Positions 33,011 to 44,639 of a stretch of 64,000 nucleotides of DNA are shown one piece after another. The DNA comes from Eriocheir sinensis. Its lineage: Eukaryota > Arthropoda > Malacostraca > Decapoda > Varunidae. Every line of letters begins with the position of its first letter. Positions within the stretch are counted from its first letter, which is position 1. Below the pieces are notes generated by a model. The model did not search any database, had not been told where the DNA came from, and saw only the letters and a program-made list of their open reading frames with translations. The translations under genes were made by a program, and so were the position numbers. Where the stretch lies: NCBI RefSeq assembly GCF_024679095.1, contig NC_066520.1, positions 17,865,831-17,929,830 on the forward strand, given 5' to 3'.

Positions 33011-33743
33011 GATGAAAGAAAGAAGGAAAAAATTATGATAGATATAACAAGGAAGAGAACCATTATTACATCACTCCACACTAACAAAAACAACAAACAG
33101 AAACAACAGTGAACAGAAACAGTAAACAAAACAATAGTAATGAGTGGAGGGATGAATGAACGGGGAGGTGGATAGGTGGAGCAGGAGAGAGATCATCATT
33201 TTTGCTTCGCTCCACCCTGCCATCATGCCACTCCACCCCTATTAACTACAAACGGAAACAGCGAACAGATGGTTTGTGTGGATAGATGAATGGCCGAGGT
33301 AGGATGAGAGGAAGGGAGTGACAGAAGGATGGGAATAGGATGGATTGAAAAGGTGGTGAGACAAGGAACGAAAGATGGATGGATGGATGGATGGATGGAA
33401 GGAAGAAAAATGAAAATGAAGTGTAAGAGAAAGAAAAGCAAGAAGGAAGGAAGAGAGGACGGAAGAAAAAAGGAAAAAAAATAAGGGTGAGAGGAAGGAA
33501 GGAAGAGAGCAAGGAAGGATGGAAGAAAAAAGAAAAAAAAGCAGAGAGAAGAAATCAAGGGAGGATGAAGGAACGAAAGTAGAAAGGAAGAATAAAAGGA
33601 GAAAGAAATAAAGAAAGGAAGTAAGGGAGGAAGAAAAAAAAGAGAAATAAAAAAAAACTGAAGGGTAAGAAGAAAGGAAGGAAAAGTAGAAAAGATATAA
33701 AAAAGGAAAATTATGGAAATAGCTTCTCTTCACCTCTGAGTAC
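33011..33743 (+). repeat. purine-rich sequence with (GGAT)n
   Basis: GGAT units at 33374-33399, then GGAA/AAAG mosaic with GAAGGAAGAGAG repeated. Some unique sequence at 33060-33260. No gene. Confidence 0.8.
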
Positions 33744-33795
33744 AACAACAATAACAACAACAACAACAACAATAACAACAACAACAACAATGATG

Positions 33796-33868
<73 letters not shown>
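33744..33868. repeat. (CAA)n then (CT)n
   Basis: CAA/TAA triplets at 33744-33790 and CT units at 33797-33868. Confidence 0.97.
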
Positions 33869-33874
<6 letters not shown>

Positions 33875-34199
33875 CACTCATTATATTTGGGTACGTTCGA
33901 TAATCCACTGACAGCATTGCATTAGTACTCAAACCAAGAATTAAACCACAAAGGAACCCTGGAATGAGCCGTATAAACATAAAAACGGGTTATCTGACTT
34001 CATTTCGGCATCTGTTGTTTTTTGTAGTTACGTCAGTTCGATTCTTCTGATTTTCTGTTTGTTTTCCCATTATGTGATTGCTATTGTGGGTCTTTTTTTT
34101 CGAACTTCACATACACAGAGATCAGGGAACAGCACTAAGCCCTGTATCTTACCGTGGCTGGACATGTATAAGCTCTGTGTACTCTCCTCTCTACTCTAT
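33869..34199. other. unique sequence
   Basis: No feature recognised. Confidence 0.6.
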
Positions 34200-34287
34200 T
34201 CAGGAGCAGTAAGTAGCGGGCTTTTTTTTTTTTTTCATTATTTTTTTTTTTACGCCCTTGAACTGCCTCTACTGTAAAAAAAAAATG
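34200..34287 (-). mobile_element. SINE-like family S, copy 6
   Basis: Reverse orientation: GGAGCAGTAAGTAGCGGGC, T-rich middle, ACGCCCTTGAACTGCCTCTA, then CTGTAAAAAAAAA. Confidence 0.75.
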
Positions 34288-34667
34288 TATCTGTTATTCT
34301 GCTCTATCTTACTAACAGCTCTATCTTGTACTATCACCCTGAACTTACTTATTCACATACTTATTCTTTTCCCCGCTATTTACTCATCATTCAATCCCTT
34401 AGTCATCATACGTTATTCATTACTAAGTGGTCATTATTCATCATTCATTTATTCAATCCCTTACTCATCATTCAATCCCTTCACTGTCTTATATACGCGT
34501 CCAGAAGCACAACGCAATAATGCAACCACGAAGATGTTAATTATATGCAGCCGAAGACGTGCTTGGCGATGTGAAGAGTGTGTGGGAGGCTGATTTAGGG
34601 CCTCTCAAGTGTGGTAGTGAAGAGGAGTGTGTGTGTGTGGGGGGGGGGGGGGTGGAGTCGGAGGGGG
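34288..34667. other. unique sequence with short direct repeats
   Basis: TCATTCAATCCCTTA-type words recur at 34388 and near 34466. A run of about 13 G lies near 34639-34652. No gene. Confidence 0.6.
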
Positions 34668-34742
34668 GGAGAGATCGAACCCCTGACACCTCTACTTCCA
34701 TTCTGGGCCGGCGACGTCTCATCCACTCCGCCACGCGCCGCC
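34668..34742 (-). mobile_element. tRNA-derived sequence (SINE head or tRNA relic)
   Basis: The minus strand has TGGCGGAGTGG at 34733-34723, an exact Pol III A box (TRGCNNAGYGG). GGGTTCGATCTC at 34682-34671 is a near B box. The 40-bp spacing is normal. The 5' end CGGCGCG has no matching 3' acceptor strand, so it is not a working tRNA. A SINE head is most likely. Confidence 0.6.
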
Positions 34743-34855
34743 CTCGAGTGATTAATTATTCCCTGACACGAACGCTGCAGAGGCCTGGCAGGATAATTAG
34801 TCATTAGCCCTCCACGACGCATATTAACGCACGTATTTCCGACACACCACTAACG

Positions 34856-34861
34856 GACACA

Positions 34862-34910
<49 letters not shown>

Positions 34911-34963
34911 CCCCACACCCACCCCCACCCACCCCCACAGACACACACACACACACACACACA
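34856..34963. repeat. (CA)n with CCCA interruption
   Basis: CA at 34856-34906 and 34940-34963 around a CCCACCC block. Confidence 0.96.
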
Positions 34964-35014
34964 AACTGACACACACACTCATATATAAAAGCCCCCCCTC
35001 GCAGTACGTTTGTA

Positions 35015-35275
35015 TCTTTCGAACTCTAACGTTGAATATCTTTTCCTTTCTTTACATCACACACATTTTATTTCTCTTCTACTTCCTATCTTCCGTTTTC
35101 TTTCGTCTTCCCTTCTCTCTCTATCTTCCTTTCGCAGTTCTCTTCTACCTTTTAATTCCTAGCGTCAATCTCTTTTACTCTCTTTACATCACAACCAGTC
35201 CTTTCTCCTCTACTTCCTATATTCCGTCTCCTTTCGTCTACTCTCCTTTCCTCGTCTCCTTTCACAAATAACCAC
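35015..35275 (+). repeat. ~133-bp duplication, pyrimidine-rich
   Basis: TTTACATCACA occurs near 35050 and 35184. Both are followed by CTCTTCTACTTCCTAT or CTCCTCTACTTCCTAT and TTTCGTCT. Confidence 0.85.
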
Positions 35276-35329
35276 TCCCCTCCCTTTCTCTCTTAGCTCC
35301 TCTACTCGCTTTTCCACCTCTGCAACCCG

Positions 35330-35330
<1 letters not shown>

Positions 35331-35358
<28 letters not shown>
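35331..35358. repeat. (CA)n microsatellite
   Basis: About 14 CA units. Confidence 0.96.
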
Positions 35359-35360
<2 letters not shown>

Positions 35361-35361
35361 A

Positions 35362-35445
35362 TCACGACGGGGAAGGCGAGACGGACACTTTGGCTTCAGG
35401 GTTAGCGAAGGGGGCGGGGCTCATGACCGCTCCCTCTCCGGCATC
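35362..35445 (-). CDS. candidate 3'-terminal exon, unknown protein
   Basis: On the minus strand AACCCAACGCAG precedes 35445. The frame then reads DAGEGAVMSPAPFANP and ends EAKVSVSPSPS with a TGA at 35364-35362. A better pyrimidine tract lies before an alternative acceptor (CACTCTGAG, exon from 35458), which would add NPTQ and leave one leading base, compatible with the phase of the exon at 39134. The sequence is G+C-rich and protein-like but short. It could be an alternative last exon of the same gene, or chance. Confidence 0.3.
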   Translation of the reverse strand, partial: DAGEGAVMSPAPFANPEAKVSVSPSPS

Positions 35446-35525
35446 CTGCGTTGGGTTCCTCAGAGTGCAAGAAGACAGAAGGACGGAAGGAGGAAGCTGA
35501 GGTCCGTGGGATGATGAGGCGAGAA

Positions 35526-35663
35526 GGAGGAGGAGGAGGAAAAAGGTGGGAACGAGGACGAGGACGAAGAGGAGGAGGAGGAAGAGGAGGAAGAAAGAAG
35601 ATGTGGCCCCAAGGTAGGATATGATGGAATGTGACACGATGAATGTACTGCAGCTGCTTACTG

Positions 35664-35704
<41 letters not shown>
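35526..35704. repeat. (GGA)n and (CA)n
   Basis: GGA/GAC triplets at 35526-35597; CA at 35666-35704. Confidence 0.94.
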
Positions 35705-35706
<2 letters not shown>

Positions 35707-35848
35707 TATAATATTTTTTTAGTGCATAAAGACCTTCGAAAAAAGAGGTTTATGACTATAGGTGAAAAGGAGGTCCAGGTGTTAGCCCTTACGACACCTT
35801 TATTACTACTCCAGGTGAGGAAGAGTTATGGGAAGAGTTATGGGAAGA

Positions 35849-35973
35849 GGAGGAGGAGGAGGAGGAGGAGGAGGAGGAGGAGGAGGAGGAGGGGGAGAGT
35901 AGGAAAAGTAGGTTATGGAAAGAGGAGGATAAATAGAGACTGATAAAAACGATGTAGAGTGAATAAATGCAAA

Positions 35974-36026
<53 letters not shown>

Positions 36027-36056
36027 ACCCAAGGGATGCTCAGAATCGAGTTTTTA

Positions 36057-36103
<47 letters not shown>
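35849..36103. repeat. (GGA)n and (GA)n/(CT)n inverted pair
   Basis: GGA at 35849-35893. GA at 35977-36023 and CT at 36060-36103 are complementary over a 36-bp spacer. Confidence 0.96.
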
Positions 36104-36106
<3 letters not shown>

Positions 36107-36406
36107 CCTCTTCCCTCTCTTCATTTTCGTTGGCGCCTCAAGCTTTTTTTTTTTTTTTTTTTTTGCTTACCAGGGGAGTCCGGTGGTTAGGCGAGAAAGC
36201 CCATTGCCCGAGGCGGAGGAGGAGGAGGAGCTGGGGGGGGGGGTAGGTTAGAGGGAGGAGAAAAGAAGGCCTGAGGGTAGGAGTGTGATGAGATGCAGAA
36301 GAAGACAGCAGAAGGCGAAAGGAAGAAAGGGCGTGAATTATATGTCTAATTATTTAATAAGAGGAGATGGGAAAGCCTGGTGGTGGGGTGTGGTTTTGTA
36401 GTAAGG

Positions 36407-36410
<4 letters not shown>
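36104..36410. other. unique sequence with T-run and G-run
   Basis: A T-run of 22 at 36144-36165 and a G-run of about 10 at 36233-36243. No gene. Confidence 0.6.
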
Positions 36411-36474
<64 letters not shown>

Positions 36475-36483
36475 TGTGTGTGT
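36411..36483. repeat. (CT)n joined to (GT)n
   Basis: CT units to 36457 pass directly into GT units, a compound microsatellite. Confidence 0.97.
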
Positions 36484-36499
36484 TTATGAAAGAAGGAAG

Positions 36500-36840
36500 A
36501 ACAGGATTAAGAACACAAATATAAGAAGAAAAAGAAGAAAAAGAACAAGAAGAACAAGAACGAGAACAAGGAAAACAAGAACAAAAGGAAAAACAAGAGG
36601 AAGAAGAAGAACAAGAAGAACTAGAACAAGAAAACAACAACAACAACAAAAACTACAACAGGAAAAAAAGGAAGAAAAAAGAAAGAAAAAAAAGAAAGGA
36701 AAACGTAGGGGGAACTATTAAAACTCAACCCAGAACACCACCAAAACAGCATCATAAACAACAACAACACCAAGAAAAAAAATACGGAAAATAAAAAAAA
36801 ATTAAAAGAAAGCTTACGAAAACTTAACCTCAACCCACTC
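36500..36840 (+). repeat. AAG/AAC-rich sequence
   Basis: Imperfect AAGAAC hexamers at 36520-36640, CAA triplets near 36640-36655, then A-rich DNA. Confidence 0.85.
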
Positions 36841-37149
36841 ATCTTAGCGAGGAGGAGCGCAGGAAAGGTAACACTCGGTAACACTCACCTGAGATTGATT
36901 ACCGACACACCTGCGGGTCACGCGGTGTTTGGAGGAGTGACGGGGAAGGGGCAGTGTTGAGATAGGAGAAAACGGAGCAACAGACACGGACAGACAGACA
37001 CAGAGGTGGGTACAAACAGAAAGACACCTGGATCGACGGAGACAGACAGACAGCAAACAGATAGACATAAATGCACACTGGAAGACAGACAGATACAGAC
37101 GTTCACACACACGCACGTACATACATACACATATATAGATACTTTCTCT
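36841..37149. other. unique sequence with GACA words
   Basis: Imperfect GACA at 36985-37060 and ACAT at 37117-37130. The CTCAG/GTGAGTG site on the minus strand near 36888 is treated under rejected items. Confidence 0.55.
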
Positions 37150-37689
<540 letters not shown>

Positions 37690-38060
37690 TGAAGCCGCAC
37701 CTCATCAACGGAACACCTGTACGGGATAAGATCGAACTCCCTTGACAGAAGTTTGAATACTCGTAGGAGGTGTTTATACAAGCGAGACGGGTTTACAAGT
37801 TTCCCTATGGAGTTACGCCTCGTCCCACGCACTTAAACTAGCAAACAGAAGTGAACACCTGTACAGGATACGATCGATCTCCACTGACTGAAGTTTAAAT
37901 ATGAAAAGGAGGTGTTTATACAAGCGAGTCGGCTTTACAAGTTTCCCTATGAAGTCGCACCTTGTCCCACGCACCTAACTTGCCAACAGACAGGTATCAA
38001 GGAAACACCTGTATGGGATAAGATCGAACTCCATTGACTGAGGCCTGAATATTCGAAGGA
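37690..38060 (+). repeat. ~146-bp tandem repeat, 2.5 copies
   Basis: ACACCTGTACGGGAT and variants at 37713, 37855 and 38005. Units share GATCGAACTCC, GAGGTGTTTATACAAGCGAG, TTTACAAGTTTCCCTATG and CGTCCCACGCAC or TGTCCCACGCAC. Confidence 0.94.
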
Positions 38061-38194
38061 GGTATTTATAGAAGTTTACGAGGCCTTGAAGATTCTATAC
38101 AAGCTTGCGTCTCCTTGGGGATTTTAATACAAGGTGGAATCTAATCTTTCAACCCTGACAAGCTACGAAGAGGAAAACTAATAGACGAGGAAGA

Positions 38195-38385
38195 GAAGAA
38201 TATAAAAACATTAGGAGTCTAAAAGAGGTCGGTAGGTCTATTATGCAAGGCAGCTCCAGCGAATCTAACCCCACCGAACATGACATCCATGAATTTATCT
38301 ATCTTTTTTTTTCTAATGTCTCTATCGTATTGGCACTCACTACTCATACACCACTCTTTTGCTAAACCAATTCTTAGGAGGAGGA
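38195..38385 (-). pseudogene. decayed non-LTR reverse-transcriptase tail, family B
   Basis: On the minus strand KNWFSKRVVY, then after a small deletion VVSANTIE, and after a further 1-bp loss KFMD, can be read in successive frames. This is the same tail pattern as at 16.3 kb but in a different element. It is broken by at least one deletion and one frameshift. The distal part (GACCTCTTTTAGACTCCTAA) matches the fragment at 52078-52122. Confidence 0.65.
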
Positions 38386-38439
38386 ATTATTATTACTAAA
38401 GTATTACTAGAGAAGTCATGGCTTTGTTTGTATTGGCGA

Positions 38440-38880
38440 AAAAGGAAGGAAAAGAAGGAGGAGAATAAAAAAAAGCATTACCCTACATTAAAGTTCACAG
38501 AAGAGGAAAAGGAGGAAGGAGCTTATGGGTTGCTTTGTAGTTGCCAGAAAGGAAGAAAAAGTAGGAGAAAAAGAAGGAAGAGAAAATGGAGGAGAAAAGA
38601 AAGAAGAAAAAGGAGGAAGAAAGAGAAGGAAGAAAAAGAAGGAGAAAAAGAAGGAAGAAAAAGGAGGAGAAAAAGAAGGAAGAAAAGGAGGAGAAGAAAA
38701 ATGAGAAGAAAAAGAGGGAAGAAAAATGAGGAGAAAAAGAGGGAAGAAAAATGAGGAGAAAAAGAAGTAAGAGAAAAAGGAGGAGAAACTGAAGGAAGAA
38801 AAAGAAGGAGAAAAAGATGGAAGAAAAAAAGGAGAAAAAGAAGGAAGAAAAATGAGGAGAAATGAAGGAAGAAAAAAATA
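38440..38880 (+). repeat. polypurine tract
   Basis: GAAGGAAGAAAAAG-type units of about 15-28 bp, almost no pyrimidines. Confidence 0.93.
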
Positions 38881-39075
38881 AAAACCAGCATTACCCCACA
38901 TTTTAATTCACGAGGAAGGGAGGAAAAAGAGAAGAAGGGGGAGGAGGGGGAGGGGGATGAAGGTTAAGGCGGATGTCACACAATATAAAGGAATGACTAA
39001 ACCCACTCTTTACCATACAATACGCTGCCCTTCCGCCTACACGACCACAGCCACATCCACGTGAAAAGGGCGAGA

Positions 39076-39076
<1 letters not shown>
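38881..39076. other. purine-rich then unique sequence
   Basis: No gene recognised. Confidence 0.5.

Positions 39077-39129
<53 letters not shown>
39077..39129. repeat. (CA)n microsatellite
   Basis: About 26 CA units lying immediately inside the intron of the next entry; the array runs up to 5 bp from the donor GT. Confidence 0.98.
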
Positions 39130-39131
<2 letters not shown>

Positions 39132-39133
39132 AC

Positions 39134-39215
39134 CTGAGGCCCCTCGACAGCTTCTTCAGGTTGGTCTCGTTCAGTCTGGGTGTTGGCGACTCCATGCGGA
39201 GGGCGCGCTTGAGGT
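39134..39215 (-). CDS. candidate internal exon, unknown protein
   Basis: On the minus strand ATTCTTCTCCTGCAG precedes 39215, and CTCAG with GTAAGTGT closes at 39134. This is the strongest splice pair in the window. The 82-bp interval reads LKRALRMESPTPRLN followed by ETNLKKLSRGLR, basic and serine/leucine-rich like real coding DNA, and is G+C-rich. It starts with two bases of a codon (phase 1) and ends with two (phase 2). The next candidate exon downstream with matching phase is 30338-30428. I recognise no family. Confidence 0.6.
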
Positions 39216-39228
39216 CTGCAGGAGAAGA

Positions 39229-39393
39229 ATAGAGAGCGTTAGGCAAGGCTACGGAAGGAGGGGAAAGAGAGAAAGGAGAGGGGACGTTAGGGAGGGCTAC
39301 CAGAGAGAGAGAGAGGAAGAGAGAGAGGGCGTTAGGCAAGGTTGCAGAAGGAGGAGAAAGAGAGAGAAAGGAAAGGGGACGTTAGGGAGGGTT

Positions 39394-39434
<41 letters not shown>
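39229..39434 (+). repeat. 93-bp duplication followed by (GA)n
   Basis: GCGTTAGGCAAGG occurs at 39236 and 39329, spacing 93 bp. Both units carry GGGGACGTTAGGGAGGG and TACCAGAGAGAG. GA units follow at 39401-39435. Confidence 0.93.
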
Positions 39435-39437
<3 letters not shown>

Positions 39438-39660
39438 TGAGATAATCAGTAATTTCATCTCTGCCATCGTAATGTTATCCCAGAGAGGAGCCAGAAGGGA
39501 GTCACAGTAATAAGGGAGTAATTTTCGTGTCAAGGTTAAGAAGAAGAAAAAGAAGAAGAAGAAGAAGCCGCGACAACAAAAGAATGAGAGACAAAGAGGA
39601 AGAGGAAAAGAAGGCAGTGAACATAATTAGGAAGACGATATATCACAGAAGCTGACGATA

Positions 39661-39691
<31 letters not shown>

Positions 39692-39986
39692 GAGTGAGAA
39701 ACAGAAATACGATGATGATAATGATGACGATTGGTACGAACAAAAACAAATAAAAACAAAAAAATGAACAATGATGAACAGAAAGAAGAGAAAAAAAGCA
39801 GAGAAAGAGAAGGAAGGAAAGAAAGAAAGAAAAAGAAAGAAAGAAAGATGAAAGAGAATAATGAACAGAGAAGAGAGAAAAAAGGAAGGAAAGAGGGGAA
39901 GAAAGAAAAGAAGAAAGGAAGAAAAAAAAGAAAGAAAATAATCTATATCGACAAAACAAAAAGAGAAACTAAAGAAAACCAAAAAC

Positions 39987-40020
<34 letters not shown>

Positions 40021-40171
40021 AAACAACAACAAAGACAGCAGCTGGACCTAATCGCCCGTAGAAAGGAATCCATCGTAAAGAAAGAAAAAAAAAGTAAAAA
40101 AGAAAACGAGAGCATCGACATCAACAGAAAACGGAGAACTTAAGTGTATCCGTTGCTTGCGTTCCATCATC
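39435..40171. other. A-rich sequence with (GAT)n and (CAA)n
   Basis: AAG at 39539-39568, GAT at 39663-39690, A/G-rich sequence at 39780-39945, CAA at 39981-40030. No gene. Confidence 0.8.
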
Positions 40172-40243
<72 letters not shown>

Positions 40244-40428
40244 CATGGGCGTGGCGGTTTAAGAGGAAAAGAAGGGAGGGGAAGTTATGGCGAGGGAGAG
40301 AATGGGAAGAGGAGAATGGGAAGGGGAGGAGGAGGAAGAGGAGGAAGAGAGGGAGGAGGAGGAGGAGGAGGAGGAGGGAGGACTGCACGTAAAAATTATT
40401 GCGTGTTAGCCCAAGGGGTGAAGGCCAC

Positions 40429-40512
<84 letters not shown>
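40172..40512. repeat. (GA)n, (GGA)n, (GA)n
   Basis: GA at 40174-40238, GGA at 40325-40380, GA at 40433-40512. Confidence 0.97.
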
Positions 40513-40513
<1 letters not shown>

Positions 40514-40559
40514 GATAAAAAAGAGAGAAGGAAGTACCACACCCTCTTAAAAGGAAGGG

Positions 40560-41085
40560 AAGGAAATTAAGAGGAGGAAAATACAAGTTACTGAAAGACC
40601 AGAGAAGGAAGGAAGGAAGGAAGGAAGGAAGGAAGGAAGCAAGGAAGAAAGAAAGGAAAAGACGAAAAGAGGAAGTACAAATAGCATCATCAAAGAGAGA
40701 TAAGAGAATTAAAGGGGAGAGAAAGTATATATATAAGATACAGGTGTACAAAGAGGAAGGAATGAAGGAAAGAAGGAAAGAAAAGAAGTAGCGACGGAAG
40801 AAAATGGAAAGAAGGAATGGAGGAAGGAAGGAAAGAAGGAAAGAAAGGAAGTAGCGACGGAAAAAAAATGGAAAGAAGGAATAAATTAAGAAAGGGCGGA
40901 CGGAAAGAAGGAAGAAAGTGAGGAGAGGATTGAAAGGAAGGAAAGAACGAAAGATGGAAGGAACGAAGGAAAGGAAGGAAGGAAGGAAGGAAGGAAGGAC
41001 CATAGGAGAGTGCAAACACCAAGGAAGGAAAAACGAAAGCGTGTGAAGGCCGGAAATGAAAAGTACATAAGCAAGGCGAGGGCAG

Positions 41086-41154
<69 letters not shown>
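40560..41154 (+). repeat. GGAA-rich tract with ~70-bp repeat, ending in (GA)n
   Basis: GGAA at 40602-40640. AGTAGCGACGGAA occurs at 40788 and 40851. GGAA again at 40971-41000. GA units at 41089-41154. Confidence 0.93.
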
Positions 41155-41157
<3 letters not shown>

Positions 41158-41349
41158 TTCCACACCATTTAACACGTCTCCTCCTCCTCTCTCTCTCTCA
41201 AAAGCACCACATCCTGCCACATCCTCCACGCACCTGCCACCCTCCCAAATTCTTCCTCCTCCTCCTCCTCCTCTTCCATTTCTCTCAGGCCGACTTTATC
41301 TCGTATGGCATCACAGATTTCTCGCTGATATGTTTATTTTATAGTCATC

Positions 41350-41351
<2 letters not shown>
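41155..41351. other. unique sequence
   Basis: TCC triplets at 41252-41274. No gene. Confidence 0.55.
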
Positions 41352-41404
<53 letters not shown>

Positions 41405-41461
41405 CCTCATGAATACGGCACTGCAGAGAGAGGTTATAAAAAGTAACGGTCAGCCCTGCGT

Positions 41462-41493
<32 letters not shown>

Positions 41494-41573
41494 TCCTTCA
41501 GCAATATAACGAATAAAATTATGAAATGAGAAGAAAAAAAAATGATGGTAATGATGACTATTATAATGATGAC

Positions 41574-41608
<35 letters not shown>

Positions 41609-41685
41609 CGATGATGAAAAATAAACGTGTCTTCTCCTCATGTCCATTCGTGATCCGCAGATACATTAAACACAGGGAGAGAAAG

Positions 41686-41727
<42 letters not shown>
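41352..41727. repeat. (GT)n, (GT)n, (GAT)n, (CA)n
   Basis: GT at 41352-41402 and 41459-41492, GAT at 41572-41615, CA at 41689-41726. Confidence 0.97.
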
Positions 41728-41728
<1 letters not shown>

Positions 41729-42042
41729 CCCCCACCCCACACACGTCGATATTAGAATAAGAGGAAGACAAACGTGGGTTCAGAATCTACAGGTGTGTTT
41801 TGTTAGGTGTGTGAAAGGGGGGGTGGGGGAGGGGGGGGAGGAGGGGGGGGGCGTTCAGGTGCATTCAGGTAAAAAGGAAAGGCAGGTGAGAAGGGCCAGG
41901 TAAGGGAGGGAGAGGAGGGGGGTCGAGTTAACAAAAGGTGTATTGAGACGGTGTTGTTGTTAGGTTTGAGCGACGTGTCTGTCTGTCTATTTGTCTGTCT
42001 ATTCATCTGTGTCCGTCTGTGTCTGTCTGTGTTTGTCTGATT

Positions 42043-42073
<31 letters not shown>

Positions 42074-42198
42074 TCATATGGGACTTTCTACGTACAACTG
42101 AGTCTATAGATTTTTACTTTTCTCCTTATTTTTTTTCCTCTAAATGTAAAATAAAAAAAACTAGGGAAGAAAAGTAAGAAAAAAGCAGGATAAAAAGA
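41728..42198. other. G-runs and TCTG repeats
   Basis: Several G-runs at 41816-41851, TCTG units at 41978-42040, CT at 42051-42073. No gene. Confidence 0.8.
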
Positions 42199-42450
42199 CG
42201 AAGAAGAAGAAGAAGAAGAAGAAGAAGAAGAAGAAGAAGACGTGGAAAAGAGGAGGAGAATAAACACAAGATAAAACCGTAAAAGAAAAAATAAGAAACC
42301 ATTGAAACGAAGAAAAAAGCAATAATACAAGAGACTAAAAAAAGACAAAGTAGAGAAGAAAAGAAAAATTAACAGAGAAATCGAGGAAGGATAGAGAAGG
42401 AGGAGGAGGAGGAGGAGGAGGAGGAGGAGGAGAGAGAGACGTAGAGAGAG
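42199..42450. repeat. (AAG)n and (GGA)n
   Basis: AAG at 42199-42240, A-rich sequence, GGA at 42396-42432, GA at 42433-42458. Confidence 0.94.
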
Positions 42451-42709
42451 AGAGAGAGAAAGATCAGGACCACCCACAAGGCCCAAATCATACCCCCTAT
42501 TTCGCCCTCCTCCCATTCTTCCAGCCTCCTCCTCCTCCTCCTCCTCCTGCATACCACGCCCAAATATATCCTCGCCAAGGTGGGTGGGTGTGCGTGCGCG
42601 CGGGCGAGGTCAAGGCGAGGTTGCTTCCCTTTGTGAGTGGTGTACTTTCCATCCCCAAATAAGACAGGTACGGTACACGTCACTCGTTGGTAGGGATTTA
42701 GAGGGTGCT

Positions 42710-42713
<4 letters not shown>
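42451..42713. other. unique sequence
   Basis: TCC triplets at 42525-42549. No gene. Confidence 0.55.
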
Positions 42714-42764
<51 letters not shown>

Positions 42765-42861
42765 TACACACACACTCAGACGAACTTAATTAGGGGAAAC
42801 TGAGACAAATCGAAGCTGTTGTTGAAGTGGCAGTGATTATGGTTATTGATGTTCTCTTCAT

Positions 42862-42914
<53 letters not shown>

Positions 42915-43144
42915 ATCAAACATCCGTCGCTGATGGCAGAAGACAAACAGCATGAGATGAGAGAGAAAGGAAGGAGAAAATGAAGAGGAGGAGGAGAAGG
43001 AGGAGGGGGAGGAGGAGGGAAATAGTGAAGAGAAGGAAGAGGAGAAGGACGCAGAAAAGAAGTAGAAGAAAAAGAAAATATAGAAAAAGCGAAGGAGGAG
43101 GAAGAGGAGGAGGAAGAAGAGGTTAAAAGGGGTGAGAGATGTTT

Positions 43145-43202
<58 letters not shown>

Positions 43203-43241
43203 GTAATGACGCAGTTGAAATTTACGCCTCATGTGACAAAC

Positions 43242-43331
<90 letters not shown>
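42714..43331. repeat. (CT)n, (CA)n, (GGA)n, (CA)n, (GA)n
   Basis: CT at 42715-42757, CA at 42865-42911, GGA mosaic at 42980-43120, CA at 43147-43199, GA at 43249-43332. Confidence 0.97.
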
Positions 43332-43334
<3 letters not shown>

Positions 43335-44639
43335 AACATATCTACACATCTATGGTATTTTTTCCCCTCATTTCCTTCCTTTTGAGTCATTGTTTAGCAC
43401 GTCTGTCTGTCGCTATTGTTTGCGTGAGGCGTAATAAGTGTTGGGTGACCTTGGCTTGCTTCTGTCATCACCTATTTTTTGTCTTATTATTACTCCTTAA
43501 GTGTTCTCTATTTTTGCCTTCATCCATGTCTTGCCTTCATTTTTTATCCATTTATCCTTGTCCACATCCTTCCTGCTGTTACGTTTTTTTTTTTTTTCGT
43601 GTTTAATCTTTTTCATCAGAACAGATTTGCGTCTAATGGAGGACTAGTACAACTTCTTCTGCTTATGTATGTGGTAGCTCTGTATTTCTTTCCGTCTAAA
43701 GGTGAAGGCGATGGAGATGAGCACCGAGGTCACGCGTAGGTATAGCGTATGCCCACATCTTTATCTTCTATTGTATTTTCCGGGGTTATTTTTCTCTGGT
43801 GTTAGCGGTTTTATTTCAGATGGAGACGGAGATGAGGATTGAGGCCATGCGCAGTTTTAAAGAATGCCTCGATCTTTACCTTTTATTTGATATATTTCTT
43901 GCATTGTCTCATTTCTTTAACTTCATTTTTTTTCATATCTTTTACTCTACTTTTTCTTCTTCTCCCTACTCCTCCTCCTCCTCCTCCTCCTATTCTTTTT
44001 CTTCTTCTTCTTCTTCTTCTTCGTCTTCCTCCTCCTCCTCCTCCTCCTCCTCTTCATTTACTCCCTTCTTCCTCTCTTCCTCTCGTTAATATTGATTTAA
44101 TTGCAAGTAGATTTGAAGGTCGCCATTTTGATATATAATTTCCTCCTGGTTATCAGCGGCGCGTTCATCATGCTCATTATCACCTCTAAGTTATTGCGCT
44201 CGTTAATCTCCATCGTAATCAATAAGAGTTCATGTTTACCGCCGAAGCCGTCTCGTTAGATTTACATATTTTGTCCATTGTCTTATCTCGGTGCTGAATT
44301 ATATTATATGTGTGGGTCTGAGATTTACTTTTTCATATCCTTTTGTTTATCTATTTATTATCATTCCTATTTTATCTACTTTTAACTATGCCATTGATGT
44401 ATTTCTTCCATTGTCTCATTTCTTTAACTTTCCTTTTTCATGTCTTTTTTTGTTTCTTCATTTATCATCTTTCTCATTTTATCTACTTTTCGTTCATTCA
44501 TTTTATCATCATTCTTATTTTACCTACTTTTAACTGATGGCTTTGATGTATTTTTCCCATTGCTAAACTATATCAACTTGCTCTTTACTAAATCTTCGTC
44601 AACTCTTCCCTTCCTTTTCGCTCATGTATCCACTTTTTA
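43332..44639. other. T-rich region with old duplications
   Basis: TGGAGATGAGCACCGAGG at 43711 and GGAGATGAGGATTGAGG near 43828 mark a decayed duplication. TCC/TTC triplets at 43972-44060. ATTGTCTCATTTCTTTAAC recurs near 43904 and 44412. No gene recognised. Confidence 0.6.

Noticed and set aside
31810..33129. 439-codon minus-strand open frame
   Set aside because: It is Phe/Ser/Leu/Pro low complexity reading the complement of a purine-rich tandem array, with no domain or splice support.
36888..36909. 22-bp micro-exon on the minus strand
   Set aside because: CCCGCAG and CTCAG/GTGAGTG sites exist, but the acceptor lacks a close pyrimidine tract. Including it would put the exon at 30338 into a less protein-like frame.
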